Part shown: positions 1 to 7,282 of the stretch, piece by piece
Numbering within the stretch: the first letter of the stretch is position 1
How the letters are laid out: each line of letters opens with the position of its first letter
NCBI RefSeq assembly: GCF_042654585.1
Contig: NZ_JBHSGR010000015.1
Coordinates: 59,851-123,850, forward strand
Direction: 5' to 3'
Source of the DNA: Geodermatophilus arenarius
GTDB taxonomy: Bacteria > Actinomycetota > Actinomycetes > Mycobacteriales > Geodermatophilaceae
Length of the DNA: 64,000 nucleotides
Position numbers and translations under genes: made by a program
Notes under the pieces: model-generated
What the model saw: only the letters and a program-made list of their open reading frames with translations
Told to the model about the DNA's origin: nothing
The model's database searches: none

Positions 1-1
1 C

Positions 2-649
2 CAGACCCTCGGCGGGACGGCGTCCGGCGACGTGCTGGACGGCATCGCCCGGGACGGCGCCCGCACGGTGCCGGCCCGAGAGAACGGCGGCAACCACGAC
101 ATCAAGAACTTCTCCCGCGGTTCCCGCGTCTTCTACCCCGTGCACGTGCAGGACGCGAAGCTGTCCGGCGGCGACCTGCACTTCAGCCAGGGCGACGGCG
201 AGATCACGTTCTGCGGCGCCATCGAGATGGGCGGGTTCATCGACTTCCACATCGACCTGATCAAGGGCGGCATGGAGACCTACGGGGTGACCACCAACCC
301 GGTGTTCATCCCGGGCAACGTCGAGCCCCGCTACTCGGAGTTCCTGACCTTCATCGGGATCTCGGTCGAGCACGAGGAGGACCGCAACCTCTACCTGGAC
401 GCCACGCAGGCCTACCGCAACGCCTGCCTCAACGCCGTCCGGTACCTGCAGAAGTTCGGCTACTCCGGCGAGCAGGCCTACCTGCTGCTCGGGTCGGCGC
501 CGATCGAGGGCCGCGTCAGCGGGGTCGTCGACATCCCGAACGCCTGCTGCTCGCTGTACCTGCCGACGGCGATCTTCGACTTCGACGTGAGGCCGTCGGC
601 GTCGGGGCCGGTCCGAGCCGACCGCGGGCAGTGCGCCGTCACGTCCTGA
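2..649 (+). CDS. fmdA: Formamidase/acetamidase (FmdA/AmdA family), 5'-truncated by window edge
   Basis: This is the C-terminal 215 residues of an FmdA/AmdA amidohydrolase, which hydrolyses formamide or acetamide to the carboxylate and ammonia in the cytoplasm. The frame is open to the left edge, so the true start lies outside the window; the first internal GTG is at 32. Family-like stretches are visible: ENGGNHDIKN, a metal-site-like VHVQDAKLSGGDLHFSQGDGE segment (split here as VHVQDAKLSGG and DLHFSQGDGE), and EMGGFIDFHIDL. Downstream on the same strand is an AmiS/UreI amide channel, with a zinc-ribbon gene between on the opposite strand, which supports amide utilisation. The family is secure. 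Whether formamide or acetamide is preferred cannot be read from the sequence. Confidence 0.88.
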   Translation, partial: QTLGGTASGDVLDGIARDGARTVPARENGGNHDIKNFSRGSRVFYPVHVQDAKLSGGDLHFSQGDGEITFCGAIEMGGFIDFHIDLIKGGMETYGVTTNPVFIPGNVEPRYSEFLTFIGISVEHEEDRNLYLDATQAYRNACLNAVRYLQKFGYSGEQAYLLLGSAPIEGRVSGVVDIPNACCSLYLPTAIFDFDVRPSASGPVRADRGQCAVTS

Positions 650-706
650 CCGCCCGGCGGGTCCCGGCGCACGCCGGGACCCGCCCGCCCGGGCCGGGCG
701 CCGCCC

Positions 707-889
707 TCAGGCGGCGTCCGGCTCGGGGAACGGCTGGGGGAGGGGCCGGCGGACGGAGGGCCGGGCGGTCACCACGACCGGCCCGCCGCAGTTCCAGCAG
801 GTCGGGTCGTCGTCACCGTCCTCCGCCACGTCCTGCCCGCCGACCTCGCACGGCGCGCACGTCCACACCACCTCGACCCGGAGTTGCAC
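707..889 (-). CDS. Small zinc-ribbon protein (FmdB-like context)
   Basis: A 60-residue protein with two CxxC knuckles, TCAPC near residue 10 and TCWNC near residue 30. They are separated by an acidic loop, and a Pro-rich tail follows. The two knuckles are the pattern of a rubredoxin-like zinc ribbon. I chose the GTG at 889 because GAGGAG lies six bases upstream of it; a longer frame to 988 lacks such a site. Small zinc-ribbon proteins (FmdB type) often accompany formamidase genes and have been proposed as regulators. That role is inferred here from position. The gene runs convergent to the amidase gene. Confidence 0.65.
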   Translation of the reverse strand: MQLRVEVVWTCAPCEVGGQDVAEDGDDDPTCWNCGGPVVVTARPSVRRPLPQPFPEPDAA

Positions 890-1023
890 GGATCGCTCCT
901 CACACGAGCACTGCACGGCTCCCGGATGTTCGAGGCCGGGGAGACGGGTACCCGGCGCGCCGTCCGCCCAACCGGGACCGGGGGTCACCGACCGTGGCGG
1001 GACGCCGGGGAGGGAGGCGGCAG

Positions 1024-1326
1024 GTGACCGACGAGGTCCCGCGGATCGAGCGCCACGAGGCGGCCGACCGCGCCGGCAAGGCCGCGCTGCGGGCGGCGCA
1101 CGACCTCACCGTGGGGCTGTCGTCCGACGACGACGTGCCCGAGCCGGTCGTCGTCCGCCGGGGCGGTCCGCACCGCTCCGTCGGCGGGCTGGCCGACCTC
1201 ATCGACAGCGCCCTGCAGGAGAACGAGGCCCTGCAGGAGGACGAGGGCCTGCAGGAGGACGAGGCCCTCGAGGAGGACGAGGCCGTCCGGGAGAACGAAC
1301 GGGAGTCCGGGGAGCCGGGCTCCTGA
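1024..1326 (+). CDS. Hypothetical acidic-tail protein
   Basis: A 100-residue protein I do not recognise. The start at GTG 1024 follows a purine-rich GGGGAGGGAGG stretch. The N-terminal half is mixed and charged. The C-terminal third is a degenerate repeat built on ENEALQEDE/EDEAL units (residues about 65-95), extremely rich in Glu and Asp. Third codon positions are strongly GC, as in the neighbouring genes, which supports coding. It lies between the amidase 3' end and the AmiS channel gene on the same strand and may belong to that operon. Long antisense frames over the same interval are open but look worse in codon use. Confidence 0.5.
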   Translation: MTDEVPRIERHEAADRAGKAALRAAHDLTVGLSSDDDVPEPVVVRRGGPHRSVGGLADLIDSALQENEALQEDEGLQEDEALEEDEAVRENERESGEPGS

Positions 1327-1402
1327 CCGCCGGCGCGACCGCCGCCGGCACCAGCCACGGGGGACGTCCGCACCGTCGCGGGACCCGAGGAGATGACCGC
1401 AC

Positions 1403-2158
1403 ATGGGAGCCGTGGGACTGCTGTACGTGGGAGCCGTCCTGGTCGTCAACGGCCTGATGCTGCTGGGGCTGGTGGACGCCCGCGCCGCCGCCCCGCTCAA
1501 CCTGTTCGTCGGGGCGCTGCAGGTGGTGACGCCGACCGTCCTGCTCGTCACGGCCGACGGGGACACGGCCACGATCCTGGCCGCGTCGGGCCTCTACCTG
1601 TTCGGCTTCACGTACCTGTACGTGGGGATCAACCTGCTCGCCGGCCTCGACGGCACGGGGCTGGGCTGGTTCTCGGCGTTCGTCGCGGCGTGCGCGCTGG
1701 TGTACGCCGGGCTGAACTTCTTCTACGTCGAGCCGCGGGACCCGGGCTTCGGCGTCATCTGGCTGTACTGGGCGGTGCTCTGGGCGCTGTTCTTCGTCGT
1801 CCTGGGGCTGAAGCGGGAGGAGTTCACCCGCTACACGGGCGCGATCGCCGTCGTCGCCGGGCTGCTCACCGCCGCCCTGCCCGCGTTCCTGCTGCTCACC
1901 GGCTCCTGGGCCGACTACACCGGCACGTGGGCGGTCATCCTGGCCATCGTCCTGGCGGCCAGCCTGGTGCTGGCGTACCCGCGGCTGCGGGGCCGCCCGC
2001 AGCCGGCCGTCCCGCCGGCCGCGCCGGTGCCGGCCGGGCCGCCGGCCTCGCCGGAGGGCGTGCCGGTCGCCCGGCAGGCCCCCGAGCGCGACACGGCGCG
2101 GCCCGCCGACCCGCGCGGCGGCGGGTCGTCCCAGGCGCCGGTCCAGGACCGGTCCTAG
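1403..2158 (+). CDS. amiS: AmiS/UreI family amide or urea channel
   Basis: A 251-residue membrane protein resembling the AmiS/UreI family, which carries urea or short-chain amides across the inner membrane. About six hydrophobic helices span residues 1-195 (for example GLLYVGAVLVVNGLMLLGLV at the N-terminus). Family-like elements include FGFTYLYVGINLL and WLYWAVLWALFF. A Pro/Ala-rich cytoplasmic tail of about 50 residues follows and is longer than usual. A GAGGAG lies 11 bases before the ATG. Together with the upstream amidase this would form an uptake-plus-hydrolysis module yielding ammonia. The stop overlaps by 4 nt the stop of the convergent FMN reductase gene. Confidence 0.85.
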   Translation: MGAVGLLYVGAVLVVNGLMLLGLVDARAAAPLNLFVGALQVVTPTVLLVTADGDTATILAASGLYLFGFTYLYVGINLLAGLDGTGLGWFSAFVAACALVYAGLNFFYVEPRDPGFGVIWLYWAVLWALFFVVLGLKREEFTRYTGAIAVVAGLLTAALPAFLLLTGSWADYTGTWAVILAIVLAASLVLAYPRLRGRPQPAVPPAAPVPAGPPASPEGVPVARQAPERDTARPADPRGGGSSQAPVQDRS

Positions 2159-2778
2159 GCGGTGCCCCGGAGGAGGTCCTCGAAGGAGGGGACGTCGGTG
2201 AACGGGTCGGCCGGGCGGGCCGCCGCCGGCCGGCCCGTGACGACGTCGGCCAGCTCGCCGGCCGCGCGGGTGATCCGCGCGGCCAGCTCCTGGCCGGCGC
2301 CGTCCCCGCCGGCCCAGTCCTCGCTCGCCGCGAAGACCGCCGTCGGCACGGTCACCGCGCGCAGGTAGCTGAACAGCGGCCGCACGGCGTGCTCGAGCAC
2401 CAGCGAGTGCCGGGCGGTGCCGGCGGTCGCCGCGAGCAGCACCGGCGTGCCGGTGAGCGCGTCCTTGTCCAGCACGTCGACGAAGGACTTGAACAGGCCG
2501 CTGTAGGAGGCGGTGAACACCGGCGTGACCGCGATGACCGCGTCCGCGCCGGTCACCGTCGCGACCGCCGCGCGCAGCGCGGCGTTGGGGAAGCCGGTGA
2601 CGAGCGCGTCCGCGACGTCGCGGGCGTGCTCGCGCAGCTCGACGACCTCGACGGTGGCGTCCTCGCCGCGCTCGCGCAGCGCGGCGACGGTCGCCGCCGC
2701 GAGCCGGTCGGCCAGCAGCCGGGTCGACGACGGGACGCCGAGCCCCGCGCTGACGACGGCCAGGGTGCGGGTGGTCAT
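2155..2778 (-). CDS. NAD(P)H-dependent FMN reductase, CE1759 family (LLM partner)
   Basis: A 207-residue flavodoxin-fold reductase that should supply reduced FMN to the upstream monooxygenase. The N-terminus TLAVVSAGLGVPSSTR matches the phosphate-binding loop of the NADPH-dependent FMN reductase family. AVIAVTPVFTASYSGLFKSF is the flavin-contacting segment near residues 80-100. Its ATG overlaps the stop of the LLM gene as ATGA (2775-2778), so the two are translationally coupled. This pairing matches the CE1758/CE1759 LLM-plus-reductase duo known in actinobacteria. The physiological substrate of the pair is not predictable from the sequence. Confidence 0.87.
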   Translation of the reverse strand: MTTRTLAVVSAGLGVPSSTRLLADRLAAATVAALRERGEDATVEVVELREHARDVADALVTGFPNAALRAAVATVTGADAVIAVTPVFTASYSGLFKSFVDVLDKDALTGTPVLLAATAGTARHSLVLEHAVRPLFSYLRAVTVPTAVFAASEDWAGGDGAGQELAARITRAAGELADVVTGRPAAARPADPFTDVPSFEDLLRGTA

Positions 2779-3932
2779 CGGACGGACACCTCCTCGCGGG
2801 CGTCGTCGGCACGGCCGGTGACGTCGTCACCCGCGGCGTACACCGTGGAGTCCTGCGCGCCGCCGCGCGCCGCCACCCGGGCGGCGTGGGTCGGGGCGTC
2901 GGGCACGTGCGCCGGCTTGAGCGCGGCGAACTCGCGGCGCAGCACCGGCACGACCTCCTCGCCGAGCAGGTCCAGCTGCTCGAGCACGGTCTTCAGCGGC
3001 AGGCCGGCGTGGTCGATCAGGAACAGCTGCCGCTGGTAGTCGCCGACGTAGTCGCGGAAGCCGAGGGTGCGCTCGACGACCTGCTGCGGGCTGCCCACCG
3101 TCAGCGGCGTCTCCCGGGAGAAGTCCTCGAGCGAGGGCCCGTGCCCGTAGACCGGCGCGTTGTCGAAGTAGGGCCGGAACTCGGCGACGGCGTCCTGGCT
3201 GTTCCTCCGCATGAACACCTGCCCGCCGAGGCCGACGATCGCCTGGTCGGCGGCGCCGTGGCCGTGGTGCTCGAACCGGGACCGGTAGAACTCCACCATC
3301 CGCTGGGTGTGCTCCTTCGGCCAGAAGATGTGGTTGTGGAAGAAGCCGTCGCCGTAGTAGGCGGCCTGCTCGGCGATCTGCGGCGAGCGGATCGAGCCGT
3401 GCCACACGAACGGCGGGACGCCGTCCAGCGGCCGCGGGGTGGAGGTGAAGCCCTGCAGCGGGGTGCGGAACCGGCCCTGCCAGTCCACGACCTCCTCGTC
3501 CCACAGCCGGCGCAGCAGCGCGTAGTTCTCCACCGCCAGCGGGATGCCGTTGCGGATGTCCTGGCCGAACCACGGGTAGACCGGGCCGGTGTTGCCGCGG
3601 CCCATCATCAGGTCGACGCGGCCGTCCGCGAGGTGCTGCAGCATCGCGTAGTCCTCGGCGATCTTCACCGGGTCGTTGGTGGTGATCAGCGTGGTCGACG
3701 TCGACAGCTGCAGCCGGGAGGTCTGCGCCGCGACGTAGGCCAGCGTGGTCGTGGGGGAGGACGAGAAGAACGGCGGGTTGTGGTGCTCACCGAGCGCGAA
3801 GACGTCGAGGCCCACCTCCTCGGCCTTCTTCGCGATGGTGACGACGGCCTTGATCCGCTCCGCCTCGCTCGGCGTCCGCCCCGTCGTCGGGTCGGTCGTG
3901 ACGTCGCTGACCGTGAAGACCCCGAACTGCAT
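2775..3932 (-). CDS. LLM class flavin-dependent monooxygenase, CE1758 family
   Basis: A 385-residue luciferase-like (bacterial luciferase TIM-barrel) monooxygenase using FMNH2 and O2. Recognisable pieces are MQFGVFTVSDV at the N-terminus, FALGEHHNPPFF near residue 50, and the phosphate-binding ADGRVDLMMGRGNTGPVY. I prefer ATG 3932 over ATG 3944: GGAG sits six bases before 3932 whereas 3944 has no ribosome site. A -10-like TACAGT at 3968-3963 would put the transcript start near 3956, leaving room for that site. It is the first gene of a two-gene operon with the FMN reductase. The C-terminal 45 residues after AALKPAHV are low-complexity and probably disordered. Confidence 0.88.
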   Translation of the reverse strand: MQFGVFTVSDVTTDPTTGRTPSEAERIKAVVTIAKKAEEVGLDVFALGEHHNPPFFSSSPTTTLAYVAAQTSRLQLSTSTTLITTNDPVKIAEDYAMLQHLADGRVDLMMGRGNTGPVYPWFGQDIRNGIPLAVENYALLRRLWDEEVVDWQGRFRTPLQGFTSTPRPLDGVPPFVWHGSIRSPQIAEQAAYYGDGFFHNHIFWPKEHTQRMVEFYRSRFEHHGHGAADQAIVGLGGQVFMRRNSQDAVAEFRPYFDNAPVYGHGPSLEDFSRETPLTVGSPQQVVERTLGFRDYVGDYQRQLFLIDHAGLPLKTVLEQLDLLGEEVVPVLRREFAALKPAHVPDAPTHAARVAARGGAQDSTVYAAGDDVTGRADDAREEVSVR

Positions 3933-3947
3933 CTCGTGCTCCATGTG

Positions 3948-3968
3948 GTTGAGAGTGCAACTACTGTA
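3948..3968 (-). promoter_or_regulatory. Candidate -10 and overlapping inverted repeat upstream of LLM operon
   Basis: Reading leftward, TACAGT (3968-3963) fits an actinobacterial -10. Just inside the predicted transcript start is the inverted repeat GTTG-N6-CAAC (3961-3948). An operator at this place would repress initiation. MarR-type sites often carry TTGCA/TGCAA halves, and only one good half (AGTTGCA) is present here. No -35 is obvious. Confidence 0.35.
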
Positions 3969-4203
3969 CCCGGCCCAACGACCTGCCCCCGCCGGGCATT
4001 CCCGGCGCCTCCGTGACCGTACTGAGACCTCTCGACCGCGCTCGGTGACCGGCCCGGCACGTCCGGGCGCGACCGGTCCGGACGCCCCGCGCGCGTCCGT
4101 GTCGACCCGTCCGGCCGCACCCGGCGGGTGGAACTCTGTGATCACCCCCGACCGGCGCGCCGGTGGGGGGCCGGATCGGACGGCGCACCGAGGGGGAACC
4201 GGG

Positions 4204-5100
4204 ATGTCGCTGCGGGGACGGGGAGCTGCTCCCGACGGGACCGGGGACGGCACCGCGGAGCCGCCTCCGGGACGTGGGCTCGACGGCCTGCTGGGCACCG
4301 GGCCGGTGTTCACCGGGGCGGTCCGCGGCTACGACCGCGTGCAGGTGGACGACTACGTCGCCTGGGCCGAGACCGAGCTGCTGGTCCTGCGCCGGGAGAA
4401 CGAGCACCTGCTCAGCCGCTACGCCGCCGCGTCGGCCGAGCTGCAGAACGCCCGCCGGCGGCTGGCCCAGCTGGTCCGCGAGCGGCAGAGCCTGCCCGGC
4501 CCCGAGGACGCGGCCGCGATCGTGCGGCGGGCCGAGGAGGAGGCCGCCGCGCTGACGGCCGCCGCCGAGGAGGAGGCCGGGCGGATCCGCGCCGAGGCGC
4601 TCGCCGAGGCGCAGGCCCGGCTGTCCGGGGTGGCCGAGATGCGCGAGGCGGTGCTCGCCGCCCGCGAGCAGACCCGCAGCGAGGCCGCCGCCGTCCTCGA
4701 GGCCGCGGGCCTCGAGGCGGCCCGGCTGGAGGAGGCGGCCGCCGCGGAGCGCGAGCGGCGGGACCGCGAGGCCGCCGCGGCACGGGCGCGGGCCGACGCC
4801 GAGGCGCTCGAGCGCCGGCACGCCGTCGAGGCCGAGCTCGAGCCCCTGCGCGACGAGCGCGACCGGGCGCGCGACTGGCTGCGCCTGCTGACCGGGCAGC
4901 TGGACGAGGCGCTCGCCGTCGTCACCGGCGTCGTGCCCGACGACGTCCCCGCCCTCGGCGACAAGCGGGGGCTGGCCCGTCTGGAGGAGTCCGCCGGTGG
5001 ACTCCGGGCGGAGTCGCGTCCTGCGTCGTCCGGGACGGACGTGTCCGACGTGACACCGCTGCACGGGCCCGGCCGGCCCGAGGTGGCCGCGGCCTCCTGA
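4204..5100 (+). CDS. DivIVA-domain coiled-coil protein
   Basis: A 298-residue protein. A DivIVA-like N-terminal module at residues 36-75 (FTGAVRGYDRVQVDDYVAWA, the membrane-curvature-binding type) is followed by an almost continuous Ala/Glu/Arg coiled coil to about residue 245 and a disordered tail. ATG 4204 follows GAGGGGGAACC. DivIVA/Wag31 relatives recruit cell-wall enzymes to poles or septa, or act in chromosome and envelope organisation. This one is shorter in the conserved module and far from any division cluster, so it is probably a paralogue rather than the essential Wag31. It is transcribed alone, with a 550-nt gap downstream before the transglycosylase gene. Confidence 0.75.
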   Translation: MSLRGRGAAPDGTGDGTAEPPPGRGLDGLLGTGPVFTGAVRGYDRVQVDDYVAWAETELLVLRRENEHLLSRYAAASAELQNARRRLAQLVRERQSLPGPEDAAAIVRRAEEEAAALTAAAEEEAGRIRAEALAEAQARLSGVAEMREAVLAAREQTRSEAAAVLEAAGLEAARLEEAAAAERERRDREAAAARARADAEALERRHAVEAELEPLRDERDRARDWLRLLTGQLDEALAVVTGVVPDDVPALGDKRGLARLEESAGGLRAESRPASSGTDVSDVTPLHGPGRPEVAAAS

Positions 5101-5178
5101 CCAGCGGCGACGCGGGGGCGGGTTCCGGGACGAGGGGGTCCGCCCCACCCGTCACGGCCGCACCTCCGGCCCCGGCGG

Positions 5179-5207
5179 TTGTCACGAACCGGTAACGACC
5201 GTACGGT
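5179..5207 (+). promoter_or_regulatory. Sigma-70-type promoter for riboswitch leader
   Basis: TTGTCA (5179-5184), a 17-nt spacer and TACGGT (5202-5207) form a near-consensus housekeeping promoter. The transcript would start near 5214, about 40 nt before the riboswitch and about 440 nt before the transglycosylase ATG. Confidence 0.65.
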
Positions 5208-5254
5208 GGCTGGCGTCCGGCTGGTCGTCAGGTCCCCGTCCTGGGGAGCCCGGC

Positions 5255-5412
5255 CGGACGCCGCCGAGTCGTGTCCGCGCCCGTGGACGCGAGCCGGGGA
5301 CCCACCGCAGTACTGGGGTGAATCGCGCCCGCCGAGCTCCGGCCCGGCGCGCGTAGGGCTCCTTCCCGCCCGAACCCGTCAGCTAACTCGGTAGGCGGCT
5401 CACGGAAGAAAC
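5255..5412 (+). ncRNA. ydaO/yuaA-type c-di-AMP riboswitch
   Basis: The conserved blocks of the ydaO aptamer occur in order: CGCCGAGTC (5262-5270), GGGGTGAAT (5315-5323), GTAGGG (5353-5358), GAACCCGTCAGCTAAC (5372-5387) and GTAGGCGG (5391-5398), closing with GGAAGAAACGG. This matches the actinobacterial aptamers found ahead of Rpf and other cell-wall hydrolase genes. In that class c-di-AMP binding lowers expression. The next downstream gene is a transglycosylase-like secreted protein, consistent with the known regulon. Boundaries are approximate because I did not fold the outer stem. Confidence 0.88.
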
Positions 5413-5414
5413 GG

Positions 5415-5653
5415 AGAGTCCCCGCATGCCCCGCCTCCGGGCCGAAGCGGCCCGCAGGTGCAGCTGCCCGCGCGCACACCGCGCTCCCGCGTCCGCCTGA
5501 CGCCGGCCGCCCCTGCCCTGCCGCTCCCTGCGACGACGTCGCCGGGGACCCCGTAGTCCGCGACACCCGTAGCCCCGCGCCGCACGCGCATGCCCGAGGT
5601 CCGCCTCCGGGCCCGCTGCCGCGCGCACTCTCCCTCGGAGCCCTCACCCCCTC
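5415..5653 (+). promoter_or_regulatory. Long C-rich leader downstream of riboswitch (probable expression platform)
   Basis: These 239 nt separate the aptamer from the transglycosylase ATG. They are C-rich and contain a six-base-pair hairpin CGGGCC-GAAGC-GGCCCG (5438-5454) with no U tract, so it is not a classical terminator. The rest looks unstructured and C-rich, the composition of a Rho-loading site. Two imperfect copies of a GCATGCCC...CGCCTCCGGGCC segment (5424-5443 and 5588-5613) are present. Confidence 0.4.
5426..5500 (+). CDS. Putative leader peptide (uORF) between riboswitch and rpf-like gene
   Basis: A 24-codon ORF begins ATG CCC CGC CTC and ends TGA at 5498-5500. It is preceded by GGAGAG (5413-5418) with a 7-nt spacer, the best ribosome site in the whole leader. 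The peptide is Arg/Ala-rich with two Cys. The site directly abuts the riboswitch 3' end, so the switch could control translation of this ORF, with Rho-dependent or coupled effects further downstream. No homology is known to me, and it could be fortuitous. Confidence 0.3.
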   Translation: MPRLRAEAARRCSCPRAHRAPASA

Positions 5654-6592
5654 ATGTCCCGCCACGTCCCGAACACGCCTGCCGACGCCCCCGCGACCGC
5701 CGAGCTCGCCACCGCCGACACCCCCGACACCGCCGCCGAGACCACGGCCGGCACCGCCACCCGCGAGCTGCCCGCGGTCGCGGACGCCGCCGAGGCCCCC
5801 GCCCGCCGGCGCCTGTTCCGCCGCGGCGGCCCGCCGCTGGGCCCGCGCCGCCCGGCCCTCCTGCTCGGCGCCGCCGCCGCCGGCGCGCTGATCGTCGGCG
5901 TCGTCTCCACCAGCGGCCCCGCCGCCTCCGCCGGTACCGACCCCGCCGCCACCGCGGTCAGCGTCGCCGACGAGCTGGGCATCCCCGAGCAGCAGGCCGC
6001 GACCGCCCCCGACCTGACGTCGCTGGCCGACATCGCCGCCTCGCGCGCCGAGCGCAGCGCGCAGGAGGCCGGTGCCGCCCACGCGCAGCTGGCCGCCGAG
6101 CAGGCCGAGCGCGACCGCGAGGCCGCCGAGGCCGAGGCCGCCGGCGTCGCCGCCGAGCAGGTGGCCGCCCGCGTCGCCGCGGAGCAGGAGGCCGCCCGCC
6201 AGGCCGCCGAGGCGCAGGCCGCCGCCGAGGCCGCCGCCGCGCAGCAGGCCGCCGAGGAGCAGGCCGCCGAGGAGGCCGCCGAGGAGGCCGCGCCCGCCGC
6301 GCCCTCCGGCTCCTTCAAGGACTACGCGCTGAGCAAGGTCGGCAGCGGCGAGCAGTTCTCCTGCCTGGAGAAGCTGTGGGGCAAGGAGAGCGGCTGGAAC
6401 CCCAACGCCCAGAACCCCACCAGCACCGCCTACGGCATCCCGCAGTTCCTGGACTCCACCTGGGCCAGCACCGGGATCGCCAAGACCTCCGACGGCTACC
6501 GCCAGATCGACGCCGGCCTGATCTACATCGAGGAGCGCTACGGCTCGCCGTGCGACGCCTGGGCGCACAGCCAGGCCACCGGCTGGTACTGA
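5654..6592 (+). CDS. Secreted transglycosylase-like (Rpf/lysozyme-fold) protein
   Basis: A 312-residue envelope protein. After a disordered acidic N-terminus and basic RRRLFRR there is one membrane or signal segment (residues 67-86). An Ala/Glu/Gln coiled coil covers about 125-215. The C-terminal lysozyme-like domain (219-312) contains FKDYALSKVG, LWGKESGWNP with the likely catalytic Glu245, and TAYGIPQFLDSTW. Cys237 and Cys300 could form a disulfide. It should cleave or remodel peptidoglycan outside the cell. The ATG at 5654 has only a distant GGAG. Translation may therefore be weak or depend on the riboswitch leader upstream. The coiled coil may anchor or space the enzyme domain. Confidence 0.82.
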   Translation: MSRHVPNTPADAPATAELATADTPDTAAETTAGTATRELPAVADAAEAPARRRLFRRGGPPLGPRRPALLLGAAAAGALIVGVVSTSGPAASAGTDPAATAVSVADELGIPEQQAATAPDLTSLADIAASRAERSAQEAGAAHAQLAAEQAERDREAAEAEAAGVAAEQVAARVAAEQEAARQAAEAQAAAEAAAAQQAAEEQAAEEAAEEAAPAAPSGSFKDYALSKVGSGEQFSCLEKLWGKESGWNPNAQNPTSTAYGIPQFLDSTWASTGIAKTSDGYRQIDAGLIYIEERYGSPCDAWAHSQATGWY

Positions 6593-6599
6593 TCGACAC

Positions 6600-7259
6600 G
6601 TGATCCATCGAGGGCCGGCCACCCGGGTGGTGCCCGCGGGGTTCGTCCGCGCGCACACCCAGGTGCGCCGGCCCTCGCTCGTCCCCGAGGTGCGGCTGCA
6701 CGTCGCCGACGACGTCGTCGCCCTGTGGGAGGCGATGGAGACCGCGGCCGGCGGGGCGGGCGGGGAGCCGCCGTTCTGGGCCGCCGCCTGGCCCGGCGGG
6801 CAGGCGCTGGCCCGCCACCTGCTCGACGAGCCCGCCACCGTCGCCGGCCGCACGGTGCTCGACCTCGGGTCGGGCAGCGGCCTGGTGGCCGTCGCCGCCG
6901 TCCTCGCCGGTGCCCGGTGGGTGCTGGCCAGCGACGTCGACCCGTTCTCCCGGACGGCGGTCGGCGTCAACGCCGGCCTCAACGGCGTCGCGGGCATCAG
7001 CGTCACCGGCGACGTGCTGGACCGCGAGCCGCCCGCCGTCGACGTCGTCGTCGCCGGGGACGTCTGCTACGACCGGGAGATGACCGGGCGGGTGCTGCCC
7101 TTCCTCGACCGGGCGCGGGCCCGCGGCTGCGAGGTGCTCGTCGGCGACCCCGGCCGCCCGTACCTCCCGCACGAGCGGCTGGAGTCGGCCGCGGTGTACG
7201 AGGTCCCCGAGACGGAGGGGCCCGGGCTGCGCCGGACGACGGTGTGGCGGCTGCCCTGA
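6600..7259 (+). CDS. Class I SAM-dependent methyltransferase (protein-lysine methyltransferase-like)
   Basis: A 219-residue seven-strand methyltransferase. Motif I VLDLGSGSGLVAVAA is at 86-100, followed by acidic VLASDVDPFS and VVVAGDVCYDRE. The N-terminal segment RPSLVPEVRLHVADDVVALWE and PPFWAAAWPGGQALAR is typical of the METTL20/Nnt1-like group, whose members methylate lysines on proteins such as ETF-beta. The target here is unknown. It starts with GTG 6600, seven nt after the transglycosylase stop, and could be read from the same transcript. The first 12 residues are poorly conserved, so an internal GTG is possible. Confidence 0.75.
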   Translation: MIHRGPATRVVPAGFVRAHTQVRRPSLVPEVRLHVADDVVALWEAMETAAGGAGGEPPFWAAAWPGGQALARHLLDEPATVAGRTVLDLGSGSGLVAVAAVLAGARWVLASDVDPFSRTAVGVNAGLNGVAGISVTGDVLDREPPAVDVVVAGDVCYDREMTGRVLPFLDRARARGCEVLVGDPGRPYLPHERLESAAVYEVPETEGPGLRRTTVWRLP

Positions 7260-7270
7260 GCGCCGCCGGA

Positions 7271-7276
7271 TACGGT
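7271..7276 (+). promoter_or_regulatory. -10 element of leaderless transcript (SDR gene)
   Basis: TACGGT lies six nt before the GTG at 7283. A -10 hexamer (TANNNT) at this spacing places the transcript start at the start codon, the usual actinobacterial leaderless arrangement. No Shine-Dalgarno sequence is present. Confidence 0.55.
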
Positions 7277-7282
7277 CGCCGC

